A stretch of 64,000 nucleotides of DNA from Brevundimonas vesicularis (GTDB taxonomy: Bacteria; Pseudomonadota; Alphaproteobacteria; Caulobacterales; Caulobacteraceae). The DNA is taken from contig NZ_JACHLJ010000004.1 in the NCBI RefSeq assembly GCF_014204545.1, positions 83,933 through 147,932 of the forward strand, written 5' to 3'. Shown here in pieces: positions 1 to 8,981 of this stretch. The position numbers and the translations under genes are program-made. The first letter of the stretch is position 1, and each line of letters opens with the position of its first letter. Below the pieces are notes generated by a model. It searched no databases. It was not told where the DNA came from and saw only the letters and a list, made by a program, of their open reading frames with translations.

Positions 1-8
1 GGGACGCG

Positions 9-1397
9 GTGAACGCTGACCAAAACTACGTCACCCACAAGACGTTGGTCGGCTTCGAGCCCGTTTCGCGAGGTGAATGGGATCGGACGGAGTGGGACCT
101 GGAGGCCATGCGCGAGGAGCGAACGGCCGCGTTGGAAGCGTTGGTGCAATGGGCGACCGACGAGAATTTCGACGCATTACTCTCGATCATTTTAGACGCC
201 GCCTCAGTCCAGTCGAATGATGGTGCCACCTTCATTTCATTCGATGAGTTTCTGAGGCGTTTCGCCGAAGCGCGTCCGGCCTTGGGGTTCCAACTCCTCA
301 CTGAGCACCACGTCGAGCTTGCGCCATTTCTCGTCCCGCTGCTGGCTGGATTGGCCCTAGGTCCAGAGGCGGCTGCGACCTTGGCGCTTTGCACGCAATG
401 GATTGCCGAAGGCCGCCATCTCACCACCATCCTTCGGTTCAGCGCCTTCAAGATGCCGCCGAACCTTTTCCTTTTCGACGCAGCCGCATCGACTGTGTTG
501 TCCCGCGAGGACCCGAACGAGATTCTCGCGCTGGTGGAGCACGCTTCTCGCCTTGTCGACACCCACCCGCAGGTAATCACCACTGCGCTTCTGCCGAGCG
601 TTCGCGCACTTGCGGCCCTGGGCAATCACCGCTGGATAGATCGGCTGTGGTTCGTTTGGAAAGAGGAATACGTCGCTCAGTTCTCCGAGACTCAGATTGA
701 CGAGGTGCTCCATCTCGCCGAGGAAATCCCGACCGTTGGCACCCATGCAGAATGGTGGCTCGGCGCCATCGCGACAGTCTGGCCGGAGAAGATTGTCCGT
801 TGGTTCGAAACCCGGATCGTGCGGCAGCGGCAGCGCGACTGGGGCGAGCGCTTCGAAGCAGTGCCTTTCCGGCTCTCTCGTCTCAAACCGCCTCTCCAGA
901 CCCAAGGCACCGCCGTCCTCAAGATGGTCCGAAGGGCGTTCGACGCTGCGGACATGTCGTTCCAATACACGGGCGGCAAGCTCTTGGCAGAAGTCCTGCC
1001 CGACCTCGGGTCCGTCCAGGCAGAGCTCAAGGCGTTGGCCTGTCGCAACGATGATGATCGGCTCTTTCTCACGAGGATCATGGCAGCCTACGACGGTTCA
1101 CCCGCCATTGACGGCGTGTGCCGGGACTTGGTGGCAGCAACCGAGCCCGGATCCAAAACATGGACGGCGGTGGAACTTGCGATCGACGCCACGGGCGTGG
1201 TTTCGGGTGAGTTTGGCATGGCCGATGCCAGCCAAGCGCGAAAGACGGCAATGGAGGCGTGGCTTAAAGATAAGCGCGAGCCCGTCCAGCAATTTGCCAA
1301 ACGTCATATCCTTAGCCTCGATCGTCAGATCGCGAGCGAGCGGCGGCGGACCATCGAGGAGGTTGCTCTACGAAAGCGCGAGTACGGTGAGGCCTAA
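9..1397 (+). CDS. Hypothetical alpha-helical protein, possibly the C-terminal part of a larger one
   Basis: I do not recognise a family. The frame has no stop between the window edge and the GTG used here, so the gene may begin upstream and only its C-terminal 462 residues may be visible. The product is mostly alpha-helical and repeat-like, with many leucine/alanine-rich helices, no signal peptide, no membrane segment and no P-loop. It ends in a charged segment (ERRRTIEEVALRKREYGEA). This layout resembles the helical C-terminal region of large accessory proteins such as STAND-type NTPases, but that is inference. The next 350 bases hold no convincing gene, and the following gene is on the opposite strand. 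Confidence 0.55.
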   Translation: MNADQNYVTHKTLVGFEPVSRGEWDRTEWDLEAMREERTAALEALVQWATDENFDALLSIILDAASVQSNDGATFISFDEFLRRFAEARPALGFQLLTEHHVELAPFLVPLLAGLALGPEAAATLALCTQWIAEGRHLTTILRFSAFKMPPNLFLFDAAASTVLSREDPNEILALVEHASRLVDTHPQVITTALLPSVRALAALGNHRWIDRLWFVWKEEYVAQFSETQIDEVLHLAEEIPTVGTHAEWWLGAIATVWPEKIVRWFETRIVRQRQRDWGERFEAVPFRLSRLKPPLQTQGTAVLKMVRRAFDAADMSFQYTGGKLLAEVLPDLGSVQAELKALACRNDDDRLFLTRIMAAYDGSPAIDGVCRDLVAATEPGSKTWTAVELAIDATGVVSGEFGMADASQARKTAMEAWLKDKREPVQQFAKRHILSLDRQIASERRRTIEEVALRKREYGEA

Positions 1398-1748
1398 TCG
1401 ACCTCAGGGACTTTCCACTACTATTCTTGCCCACTCGGCGACAAGCGTGGCTTCCGGACAGGCGTGGACGAACGTCGGCGAGAGCGTAGTAGACTTCCGG
1501 TTTTCGGCGCGAAGCGGATGTCCGTTGTTGGCGCATCTGCGACCTTCGCAGGCGACCGTCGAACCCGTTTCTGGTAAGCTCCTGGACAGGTTGGAAATCG
1601 CTCGTGATTTCCGCCTCTGTGGTGACCATATGGTGACCACGGGGTTCTTTCGCTCCATGTCGGATCGGAATTCATCAATGCGCTCAGGAGTTTATCGCGA
1701 CGGATAAGGCGTTCTCAGCTTCCTTTATTGGGACATCGAGCTGGAGCC
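1398..1748. other. Intergenic stretch without a supported gene
   Basis: I see no credible coding region here; the open frames lack ribosome binding sites and have low-complexity shadow composition. The stretch contains a short direct repeat, GGTGACC twice around ATAT, near 1621-1639. It also has a segment around 1500-1560 (GCGGATGTCCG and flanks) of the kind often found as non-coding relic sequence in alphaproteobacteria. It separates the orphan gene on the left from the core chromosomal gene that follows. Confidence 0.4.
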
Positions 1749-2210
1749 CTAGACGCGCGCACTGGCGACGCCCGGGCGGCTGGTTTCCACGCGGCGGCGG
1801 CGCAGTCGGCGATCCAGATGATCGATCTCGGCCAGGGTCATGTCCGGATGGTGGCGGAAGGCCTGGCGCAACTGTTCGATCCGTCCGGGCGCCCAGGCGG
1901 CGGCGACGCCGGCCGCGCCCGCCAGGAAATCGACGACGGAGACGCTGCGGCCGGTCAGGGCCTGAAGCAGTTCGGCACCGAAGGCGGCGGCGATGACATA
2001 GAGGGCCAGGTCGTCGCGGCGCTGGTTCGGCGCGATCAGGAACAGGCCGCTGGCCACGCCATAGAAGGCGATCACGTGGGCGGCCTTGTCGTTCAGGCCG
2101 AAGACCTGTTCCAGACCCTGGAATGGTCCCAGCATCAGGACGGCCATGCCCAGCGCCGCCAGGGCGAAGCCGAGGCGAGCGGCCATGACGATGCGGCGGG
2201 GCGTGAGCAT
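1749..2210 (-). CDS. VanZ-like family membrane protein
   Basis: A 153-residue protein with about four hydrophobic segments. The features DKAAHVIAFYG (residues about 41-51) and the later LQALTGRSVSVVDFLAG (about 102-118) match the VanZ-like fold, in which conserved K, H, F and D residues lie on adjacent helices. VanZ homologues are inner-membrane proteins linked to glycopeptide tolerance in Gram-positives; in alphaproteobacteria their role is not established. The ATG at 2208-2210 is used, and an in-frame ATG eight codons later is an alternative. The C-terminal 25 residues are Arg-rich and cytoplasmic-looking. Confidence 0.7.
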   Translation of the reverse strand: MLTPRRIVMAARLGFALAALGMAVLMLGPFQGLEQVFGLNDKAAHVIAFYGVASGLFLIAPNQRRDDLALYVIAAAFGAELLQALTGRSVSVVDFLAGAAGVAAAWAPGRIEQLRQAFRHHPDMTLAEIDHLDRRLRRRRVETSRPGVASARV

Positions 2211-2303
2211 GAGGCGGGTGTCCGTGACCTTGATCCGCCGTCATCCTGCATCGCCGTCCGCCAAGATGCGGTGAAGCGACGTGCTGAACGCTTTACGAAC
2301 AGA

Positions 2304-3056
2304 CTATCGCAGGATCGCCCAATCCAGGGCGTGGACACGGTCTCGTCCCAGGGCGGCGGCCAGCGGCGGGGCGGCGAACAGTTCGGCGATGGCGGGATCG
2401 AGCACGTTCAGCCCCCCGGTGAAGGCGCCGAAGGCTGGCAGGACAATGCGCGATCCGTCGGTGACGAAGCAAGGACGGCGCACACCGCGTCCGTAGGCGG
2501 CGATCTTGGCGGCCGGGTGCAGGTGGCCCGCGACCTCGCCACTCCGGTCGTCGTCGGCGGTCAGCGCCTCCGGTTCGTGGGTCAGACGCAGCGCGCCCAA
2601 GGCCATGTCGCCGACGATCCGGCCGGGCAGGCGGGACGCCGTGTCCGCATCGCGAGCGAGCGCCTCGCGGTCGTGGTTGCCCTCCAGCCACAGCCAGTCG
2701 CGCCCCGCCGCCAAGTGATCCAGCCGCGCCCGATCGTCGGCCGCCATGCGGGGAATGGCCTTCGTGTCGTGGAAACTGTCGCCCAGCAGCACGACCATGG
2801 CGGGGTTCAGTTCGACAATCTCGGCTTCCAGCCTGTCCAGCGTGGCGCGGCTGTCATAGGGCGGCAGAAGCTGGCCGCGCACGGCGAAGGCCGACCCTTT
2901 TTCCAAATGCAGGTCCGCGACGATCAGGGCGCCGTGGGCCGGAACCCACATCGCTCCTGAACAGCGCAGCACGCAGGCCTCGCCCGCGATCCGCACGCTC
3001 AGCGAACCGCAAATCTTGCGGGCCGGGGACAGGGTCTGGCGCAGAGCGGCGTTCAT
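2304..3056 (-). CDS. pdeM: Ligase-associated DNA damage response endonuclease PdeM
   Basis: A calcineurin-like metallophosphoesterase of 250 residues. The metal-binding motifs are in order: ADLHLEKG (about 48), GDSFHD (about 92), GNHD (about 126) and a late GHLHP (about 177). Family members (TIGR04123-type) are found with an ATP-dependent DNA ligase, an exonuclease and an Lhr-type helicase and act as DNA-damage-response nucleases or phosphoesterases. Its ATG overlaps the stop of the upstream helicase gene by four bases (ATGA), so the two are co-translated. The partner ligase and exonuclease genes are not adjacent here. Confidence 0.88.
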   Translation of the reverse strand: MNAALRQTLSPARKICGSLSVRIAGEACVLRCSGAMWVPAHGALIVADLHLEKGSAFAVRGQLLPPYDSRATLDRLEAEIVELNPAMVVLLGDSFHDTKAIPRMAADDRARLDHLAAGRDWLWLEGNHDREALARDADTASRLPGRIVGDMALGALRLTHEPEALTADDDRSGEVAGHLHPAAKIAAYGRGVRRPCFVTDGSRIVLPAFGAFTGGLNVLDPAIAELFAAPPLAAALGRDRVHALDWAILR

Positions 3057-5560
3057 GCGGCAGCTTCTGGTTCGGCGTCGTCCATGACTTCGGCGATCAG
3101 CGGGTCGGCGCTTTCGTCCAGAATCATTTCGGCGGCGTCTCCGCTGACCCGCTCGCGTCCGATCTGGACCAGCACGGGCACACAGAAGGGCGAGGCGCGG
3201 CTCAGGGGTTGGTGACGAATACGTCCCTCGATCCGCGCCAGCATCTGGCCCAGGCGCGCCACGTCCAGCAGGCCCGAGGCGGCGTCCGCGCGGGCAGTCT
3301 TCAGCAGCAGATGGTCGGGTTGGTGGCGGCGCAGCACGTCGTAGATCAGGTCGGTGGAGAAGGTCACCTGCCGGCCGGTCTTTTCGGCGCCGGGCTGGCG
3401 GCGTTCGATCAAGCCCGAGATCAGGGCGCAATTGCGGAAGGACCGCTTCATCATGAAGCTTTCCTCCAGCCAGGCTTCCAGATCGTCGCCCAGCATGTCC
3501 GGCTGGAACAGGGCGTCCAGGTCGATCGTGTCCATCGGCCTGATCGACCAGATCGCCAGCGAATAGTCGGTCACGACAAAGCCCAGAGGCCCGACGCCCA
3601 TCCGGTCCAGCCGCCGGGTCAGCAGCATGCACAGGGTGGTGTGGGCCAGATTGCCCTCGAACGGATAGGCGACCAGGAAATGCCGGCTGCCGCGCGGAAA
3701 GGTTTCGACCAGCATGGATTCAGCGTCGGGAATGACCGAGCGGGTCTCCTGCAGCTCCAGCCATTCCTGCACGTCGGGCGGCAGAACGCGCCAGTGGTCG
3801 CGGTCGTGGATCATGGTGCGCACCCGGTCAGCCAGGGACGTGGACAGGGGGAACTTCGAACCGCCCCACGACGGAATCTTGGGGTCGCTGTCGTTGGCGT
3901 GGGTGACGAGGGCGTCGGTCCCGGTGATGCCCTGAAACGCCCAGATCTGGCCGGCGAACTGGAAGGTGTCGCCAGGCGTCAGCTGTTCGAAATACCACTC
4001 CTCGGCCTCGCCTACCTTGCGGCCGCCGATCAGCTGGCGAGAGGCGCCGCCGCGACGGCTGGCGACGCGGACATTCAGCGTGCCCGCCGAGACGATAGCG
4101 CCGACATTCATGCGGTGGCGCTGGGCGATATGCTGGTTTCTGACCTTCCAGCGGCCATCCGGCGTGCGAACGATGCGGGCGAACCGGTCATAGGTGCGCA
4201 GCGCATAGCCGCCGGTGGCGACGAAATCGACCACCTCCTCGAACTGCTCCCATGTCAGGACGCGATAGGGGCCGCAGCCGGTGATCTCGTCATACAGGGC
4301 CTGCATGTCGAACGCCTCAGAACAGGCGACGCCCATGACGTGCTGGGCGAGAGTGTCCAGCGTGCCGATGTGGACCGGCTCCCAGTCAAAGGCGTTGTCG
4401 GCGACCGCCTCGCGCGCCGCCTGACATTCCAGCATCTCGAACCGGCTGGCGGGCACCAGAAGCGCGCGAGACGGTTCGTCCAGCCGGTGGTTGGCGCGGC
4501 CGATCCGCTGGACCAGACGGCTAGATCCTTTCGGCGCGGCCATCTGGATCACCAGATCCACGTCGCCCCAGTCGATGCCCAAATCCAGCGTCGAGGTGCA
4601 GACCACGGCCCTGAGGTCGCCGCGCGCCATGGCCGCCTCGATCTTGCGCCGCTGCTCGGCCGCCAGCGAGCCGTGGTGCAGGCCGATGGGGAGGTTCTCG
4701 TCGTTGATGGCCCACAGCTGCTGGAACACGAACTCCGACTGCCAGCGGGTGTTGACGAAGATCAGCGCCAGGGTCGAACGCTGGATGGCGGCATAGACCT
4801 CTGGGATCGCGTGCTGTCCCGTGTGGCCTGCCCAGGGAACCTTGCCCTCGGAGATCAGCACGTCGATGACCGCCGGCGCGCCGGGGTCGCCTTTGACGAG
4901 GGCCACATCGGCGACGCCGGGCGAGGGACTGAGCCATCCCCGGATCAGATCGGGATCCTCGATAGTCGCGCTCAGCCCTACCCGGCGCATTTCGGGTGCG
5001 CAGCTCTGCAACCGCCCCAGACCTAGGGACAGCAGGTCCCCGCGCTTGCCGCTCCAGATCGCGTGCACCTCGTCCAGCACCACGCATTGCAGATCGGCGA
5101 AATAGGACCGTGCGCCTTCCCAGGCGCAAAACAGGGCCAACTGCTCGGGCGTGGTCAGCAGGATGTCGGGCGGGAAGTCGCGCTGTCGTTGGCGTTTGGA
5201 CTGTTTGGTGTCGCCGGTGCGCGTCTCGACATGTATGTTCAGCCCGATCTCGCGGATCGGGGTCATCAGATTGCGCTCGACGTCTGTCGTGAGGGCCTTC
5301 AGCGGCGACAGATAAAGCGTATGCACCCCCGACCCCGGCCCGGTCGCCGGCTTCGGTCCGCGCTCGGCCAGGTCGATCAGGCTGGGCAGAAACCCCGCCA
5401 GCGTCTTGCCCCCGCCGGTCGGCGCGACCAGCAGGGCGTGGCTGCCGGCCTGCCCCGCTGCGACCATCTCCAGCTGATGCCGCCGGGGCGCCCAGCCGCG
5501 CGACGCGAACCAGTCGGCGAACAGGGGTGGAAGCGTTGCGGGAGCGGCGGCGGTCGTCAC
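3053..5560 (-). CDS. Ligase-associated DNA damage response DEXH-box helicase (Lhr family)
   Basis: An 835-residue superfamily 2 helicase. Motif I is APTGGGKT (46-53), motif II is DEVH (163-166) and motif III is SAT (about 196). A helicase C-terminal half with GRANHR and a long C-terminal Lhr domain follow. The size fits the 'ligase-associated' Lhr subfamily of about 820 residues rather than the ~1500-residue long Lhr. Lhr-core proteins translocate 3'-5' on DNA and unwind DNA or RNA:DNA hybrids. It is the first gene of a two-gene operon with pdeM and lies divergently from the DinG-like gene, with a shared 58-bp promoter gap. Confidence 0.9.
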   Translation of the reverse strand: MTTAAAPATLPPLFADWFASRGWAPRRHQLEMVAAGQAGSHALLVAPTGGGKTLAGFLPSLIDLAERGPKPATGPGSGVHTLYLSPLKALTTDVERNLMTPIREIGLNIHVETRTGDTKQSKRQRQRDFPPDILLTTPEQLALFCAWEGARSYFADLQCVVLDEVHAIWSGKRGDLLSLGLGRLQSCAPEMRRVGLSATIEDPDLIRGWLSPSPGVADVALVKGDPGAPAVIDVLISEGKVPWAGHTGQHAIPEVYAAIQRSTLALIFVNTRWQSEFVFQQLWAINDENLPIGLHHGSLAAEQRRKIEAAMARGDLRAVVCTSTLDLGIDWGDVDLVIQMAAPKGSSRLVQRIGRANHRLDEPSRALLVPASRFEMLECQAAREAVADNAFDWEPVHIGTLDTLAQHVMGVACSEAFDMQALYDEITGCGPYRVLTWEQFEEVVDFVATGGYALRTYDRFARIVRTPDGRWKVRNQHIAQRHRMNVGAIVSAGTLNVRVASRRGGASRQLIGGRKVGEAEEWYFEQLTPGDTFQFAGQIWAFQGITGTDALVTHANDSDPKIPSWGGSKFPLSTSLADRVRTMIHDRDHWRVLPPDVQEWLELQETRSVIPDAESMLVETFPRGSRHFLVAYPFEGNLAHTTLCMLLTRRLDRMGVGPLGFVVTDYSLAIWSIRPMDTIDLDALFQPDMLGDDLEAWLEESFMMKRSFRNCALISGLIERRQPGAEKTGRQVTFSTDLIYDVLRRHQPDHLLLKTARADAASGLLDVARLGQMLARIEGRIRHQPLSRASPFCVPVLVQIGRERVSGDAAEMILDESADPLIAEVMDDAEPEAAA

Positions 5561-5618
5561 GGACGGGATATAGCATGTTCCCGTTCCGTTTCAGCCCCAG
5601 GCTCGCTATCTATCGGAC

Positions 5619-8474
5619 GTGTCCGACGAATCCGTCATTTCCGAAACCCGCCCGACCGGCGCCCAGCCGTGGGCGGACTTGCCGCCGGCGCTCGCCACGC
5701 CGCCGGGCGCAGGGGCGGTGTGCGACGAGGCGGGGGCCAGGAAGATCGGACGCGGGGCGGCCGAGGGGTTCTTCAGCACCGGGCCGGTAATGGCAGCGCA
5801 CGCGTCGTTGACGGCGCGGCGGCTGGGGCTGACGCCGCCGCCGCGCTCGCCGGACCTGATGGACGTGCTGGAACTGTACGCCTTCGTGCGGCCGGCGCGC
5901 TTCTGTGCGCCGTCGCCGACGGGGCTGGCGCTGTCGCTGGGTCTGGCCGAGCCGAAATCGGCGGAAGAACAGGCGGCGGCCCTGCGTGAGGCGGCGGGGC
6001 TGCTGCTGCGCGAACTGGTCGATCCGGCCTACCCGGAGCGCGAGGCGGCCTATGTTCTGGCGCTGACGATGCAGCGGGCGGGCTGGGCCTGGGGCGAGCG
6101 GGTGGTTCAGGCGCTGGAGGCCGGCGGCGTACGGGCGCGCCAGCATCGCGGGTCGGGGTTGGATGTCTGGTCGCGGCTGACCGAATGGGAGGACGAGGCG
6201 CCGCGCGGCGAGGCGGGATCGGCGCCGGTCGACAGCGAGAGCGCGCGCATCCGGCTGGAGAAACTGCTTCAGGCCTCGGGTCTGGACGAGACGCGGCCGA
6301 CCCAATCGGACTACGCCGCCGAAGCCGCCTTCGCCTTTTCGCCGAGGAACGAAGAGGGGCGGCCCCGCATGCTGCTGGCCGAGGCGGGAACCGGCACCGG
6401 CAAGACCCTGGGCTATCTGGCGCCCGCCTCCCTGTGGGCCGAGCGGAACCAGGGAGCGGCCTGGATCTCGACCTATACCCGCGCGCTGCAACGCCAGATC
6501 GACCGCGAAAGCCATTCGCTGTGGCCCGATCCGGCCGAGCGCAGGAAGAAGGCGGTGATCCGCAAGGGGCGCGAGAACTATCTGTGCGTCCTGAACCTGC
6601 AGGACATGGTGCAGGCGGCCCAGCTGGGGAATGGCGACCTGATCGGCCTGGCGCTGGCCGGGCGTTGGGCGCTGCACACGCGCGATGGCGACATGACGGG
6701 CGGGGACTTTCCTGGCTGGCTGCCCGGCCTGTTCGCCATGCCGGCGGCCCATGCGGCGGCGGCGGCCAATCTGGTGGATCGGCGCGGCGAGTGTGTCCAC
6801 GCCGCCTGCCCGCACTACCGCACCTGTTTCGTCGAAAAGACGATCCGCGCCAGCCGCCGCGCGGATCTGGTCATCGCCAACCACGCCCTGGTCCTGACCC
6901 AGGCGGCGTTCGACGGGGCGCGCTCGGCGCGCGGCCAGAAGCAGGACGGTGAGACGGCGGCGCTGAAGCGGATCGTTTTCGACGAGGGCCACCACCTGTT
7001 CGACGCCGCCGACAGCGCCTTTTCCGCCTGTCTGTCGGGCCAGGAGGCGGCCGAACTGCGCCGCTGGATCCGGGGGCCTGAGGGGCGGGGGCGTCGCGGT
7101 CGCGGGCTAGAGCAGCGGCTGGGCGACATGGTCAACGACAATGAGGCGGCGATGAAGGCGCTGCAGGACGCCATCCGCGCCTCGGCCGCACTGCCGGGGG
7201 AAGGCGTGTCGGGCCGCGTCGCGCCGGCCTCGGGCGAGGTCAATCCGATCGGCCCGATCGAAGCCTTCCTGGCCGCCGCCCTGGACCAGCTTCGGGCGCG
7301 CACCGCCGAGACCAACACCTATGGCGGGCCCGAGTTCGGCATGGAGTGCGCGCTGAAGCCGGTGACCGATCCCGTCGCCGAAACGGCGCGTGCGGCGGCC
7401 CAGGCCCTGGCCGCCATCGAGGCGCCGCTGCTGGCCCTGTCGCGACATCTGGAGGACATCCTCGATGACGAGGCGGCCGAACTGGATGGGTCGCAGCGCT
7501 CGCGGATCGAGGGGGCGCTGCGCGGGCTGGACCGGCGCGCGCGCATGACCCTGCCGGGCTGGCGGTCGATGCTGGCGGCGTTGGAGGATGGGGGCGATCA
7601 GCCCGATCCCGACTTCGTCGATTGGCTGTCGGCCGAAACCGCGTTCGGCCGCATCCACGACGTGGCCCTGCGTCGCCACTGGATCGACCCGACGGTTCCG
7701 CTGGAGGCCGCCGTGATCGTGCCGTCGCACGGGGTGCTGGTGACCTCCGCCACCCTGTCCGATCCCTTACAGGAAGACCCGTTCGACCTGGCGCGGATGC
7801 GGACCGGCTCGGCGAGACTTATTGAGCCGCCCCGCACTCTGAAGGTCGAAAGCCCGTTCGACTATGCGGCCAACAGCCGTGTCATCGTCGTCAACGACTT
7901 GGTCAAGGACGATCCGCGCCAGACGGCGGCGGCGATGCGCGAACTGTTCCTCGCGGCGGGCGGCGGGGGTCTGGGCCTGTTCACCGCCATTCGCCGATTG
8001 AAAGAGGTCTATGAGCGGCTGGGGCCCGATCTGGCGAAGTCGGGCGTGCCTCTGTATGCCCAGCATGTCGATCCCCTGGAGGTCGGGGCGCTGGTGGACA
8101 TGTTCCGGGTCGAGGAGAATTCCTGCCTCTTGGGCACCGACGCCGTGCGCGACGGGGTGGACGTGCCGGGACGGTCGCTACGGGTGCTCGCTTTCGACCG
8201 CGTGCCGTGGCCGCGTCCGGACCTGCTGCACAAGGCGCGGCGCGCACGGCTGGGCGGCAAGGGGTATGACGACGCCCTGGCCCGCGCCCGCATCGCCCAG
8301 GCCTTTGGCCGGCTGATCCGGCGCGGCGACGACAAGGGGGTGTTCCTGATGCTGGACGCCGCCACTCCCACCCGCCTGTTCGCCAGCCTGCCGCCCGGGA
8401 CCGAGGTCCAGCGCATGGGTCTGGCCGATGCGGTCGAACTGACCCGCAGTTTCCTGAACCCCGAGACGACTTAG
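5619..8474 (+). CDS. ATP-dependent DNA helicase, DinG/XPD type
   Basis: A 951-residue superfamily 2 helicase beginning at GTG. Walker A is AEAGTGTGKT (254-263) and the DEAH-like box is DEGHH (455-459). Between them lie four cysteines spaced like an XPD/DinG iron-sulfur cluster: C323, C392, C397 and C403. The C-terminal half carries a second RecA domain with GTDAVRDGVDVPG and an AFGRLIRRG motif VI. These enzymes unwind damaged or structured DNA 5'-3'. An extra ~240-residue N-terminal region is common in alphaproteobacterial members. The next gene, ybaK, starts one base after its stop, so they are probably one transcript. Confidence 0.88.
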   Translation: MSDESVISETRPTGAQPWADLPPALATPPGAGAVCDEAGARKIGRGAAEGFFSTGPVMAAHASLTARRLGLTPPPRSPDLMDVLELYAFVRPARFCAPSPTGLALSLGLAEPKSAEEQAAALREAAGLLLRELVDPAYPEREAAYVLALTMQRAGWAWGERVVQALEAGGVRARQHRGSGLDVWSRLTEWEDEAPRGEAGSAPVDSESARIRLEKLLQASGLDETRPTQSDYAAEAAFAFSPRNEEGRPRMLLAEAGTGTGKTLGYLAPASLWAERNQGAAWISTYTRALQRQIDRESHSLWPDPAERRKKAVIRKGRENYLCVLNLQDMVQAAQLGNGDLIGLALAGRWALHTRDGDMTGGDFPGWLPGLFAMPAAHAAAAANLVDRRGECVHAACPHYRTCFVEKTIRASRRADLVIANHALVLTQAAFDGARSARGQKQDGETAALKRIVFDEGHHLFDAADSAFSACLSGQEAAELRRWIRGPEGRGRRGRGLEQRLGDMVNDNEAAMKALQDAIRASAALPGEGVSGRVAPASGEVNPIGPIEAFLAAALDQLRARTAETNTYGGPEFGMECALKPVTDPVAETARAAAQALAAIEAPLLALSRHLEDILDDEAAELDGSQRSRIEGALRGLDRRARMTLPGWRSMLAALEDGGDQPDPDFVDWLSAETAFGRIHDVALRRHWIDPTVPLEAAVIVPSHGVLVTSATLSDPLQEDPFDLARMRTGSARLIEPPRTLKVESPFDYAANSRVIVVNDLVKDDPRQTAAAMRELFLAAGGGGLGLFTAIRRLKEVYERLGPDLAKSGVPLYAQHVDPLEVGALVDMFRVEENSCLLGTDAVRDGVDVPGRSLRVLAFDRVPWPRPDLLHKARRARLGGKGYDDALARARIAQAFGRLIRRGDDKGVFLMLDAATPTRLFASLPPGTEVQRMGLADAVELTRSFLNPETT

Positions 8475-8475
8475 A

Positions 8476-8949
8476 ATGTCGAAAACCACGCCCGCCACCG
8501 TCGCCCTGACCAAGGCCGGCGTCGCCTTCGCTCTGTTTCCCTATGACTATGATCCCGACGCGCCGCGCGTGGGATTGCAGGCCGCCGAGGCGCTGGGCGT
8601 GGCGCCGGAACAGGTGTTCAAGACGCTGATGGTCCTGGTCGACGGGGCTCCGGCCTGCGTCATCGTGCCGTCCGACTGCGAGGTCAGCATGAAGAAGCTG
8701 GCGGCGGTGCTGGGAGCCAAGTCGGGCCAGATGATGAAGCCGGCCGACGCCGAACGGCTGACAGGCTACAAGGTCGGCGGGGTCAGCCCGTTCGGCCAGC
8801 GAAAGGCCGTCCCCACCGCGATGGACGAAACCGCCATCCTGTTCGATCAGATCCTGATCAACGGCGGTCAGCGGGGGCTTCTGCTGGGCCTGGCGCCGGA
8901 CGATGCGCGTCGGGCCGCGCAGGCGGTGCTGGCCGACCTGACCGCCTAG
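8476..8949 (+). CDS. ybaK: Cys-tRNA(Pro)/Cys-tRNA(Cys) deacylase
   Basis: A 157-residue member of the YbaK/ProX/INS editing family. These hydrolyse mischarged Cys-tRNA(Pro) in trans, complementing prolyl-tRNA synthetase. The conserved lysine sits in QVFKTL (K49, matching the essential K46 of E. coli YbaK), followed by the S-x-K stretch VSMKKL and the glycine-rich GYKVGGVSPFG. Full length for the family. It follows the helicase gene almost without spacing. Confidence 0.92.
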   Translation: MSKTTPATVALTKAGVAFALFPYDYDPDAPRVGLQAAEALGVAPEQVFKTLMVLVDGAPACVIVPSDCEVSMKKLAAVLGAKSGQMMKPADAERLTGYKVGGVSPFGQRKAVPTAMDETAILFDQILINGGQRGLLLGLAPDDARRAAQAVLADLTA

Positions 8950-8981
8950 AAGCGCCAGGTGCGGCGCGCTATAGGTCCGGC

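Noticed and set aside
9..1397. Calling this gene a NACHT/STAND defence protein
   Set aside because: Only a helical C-terminal part is visible and no P-loop or effector domain can be seen.
3209..5026. A plus-strand open frame of 605 codons
   Set aside because: Antisense to the DEXH helicase gene, whose Walker motifs and family length are convincing.
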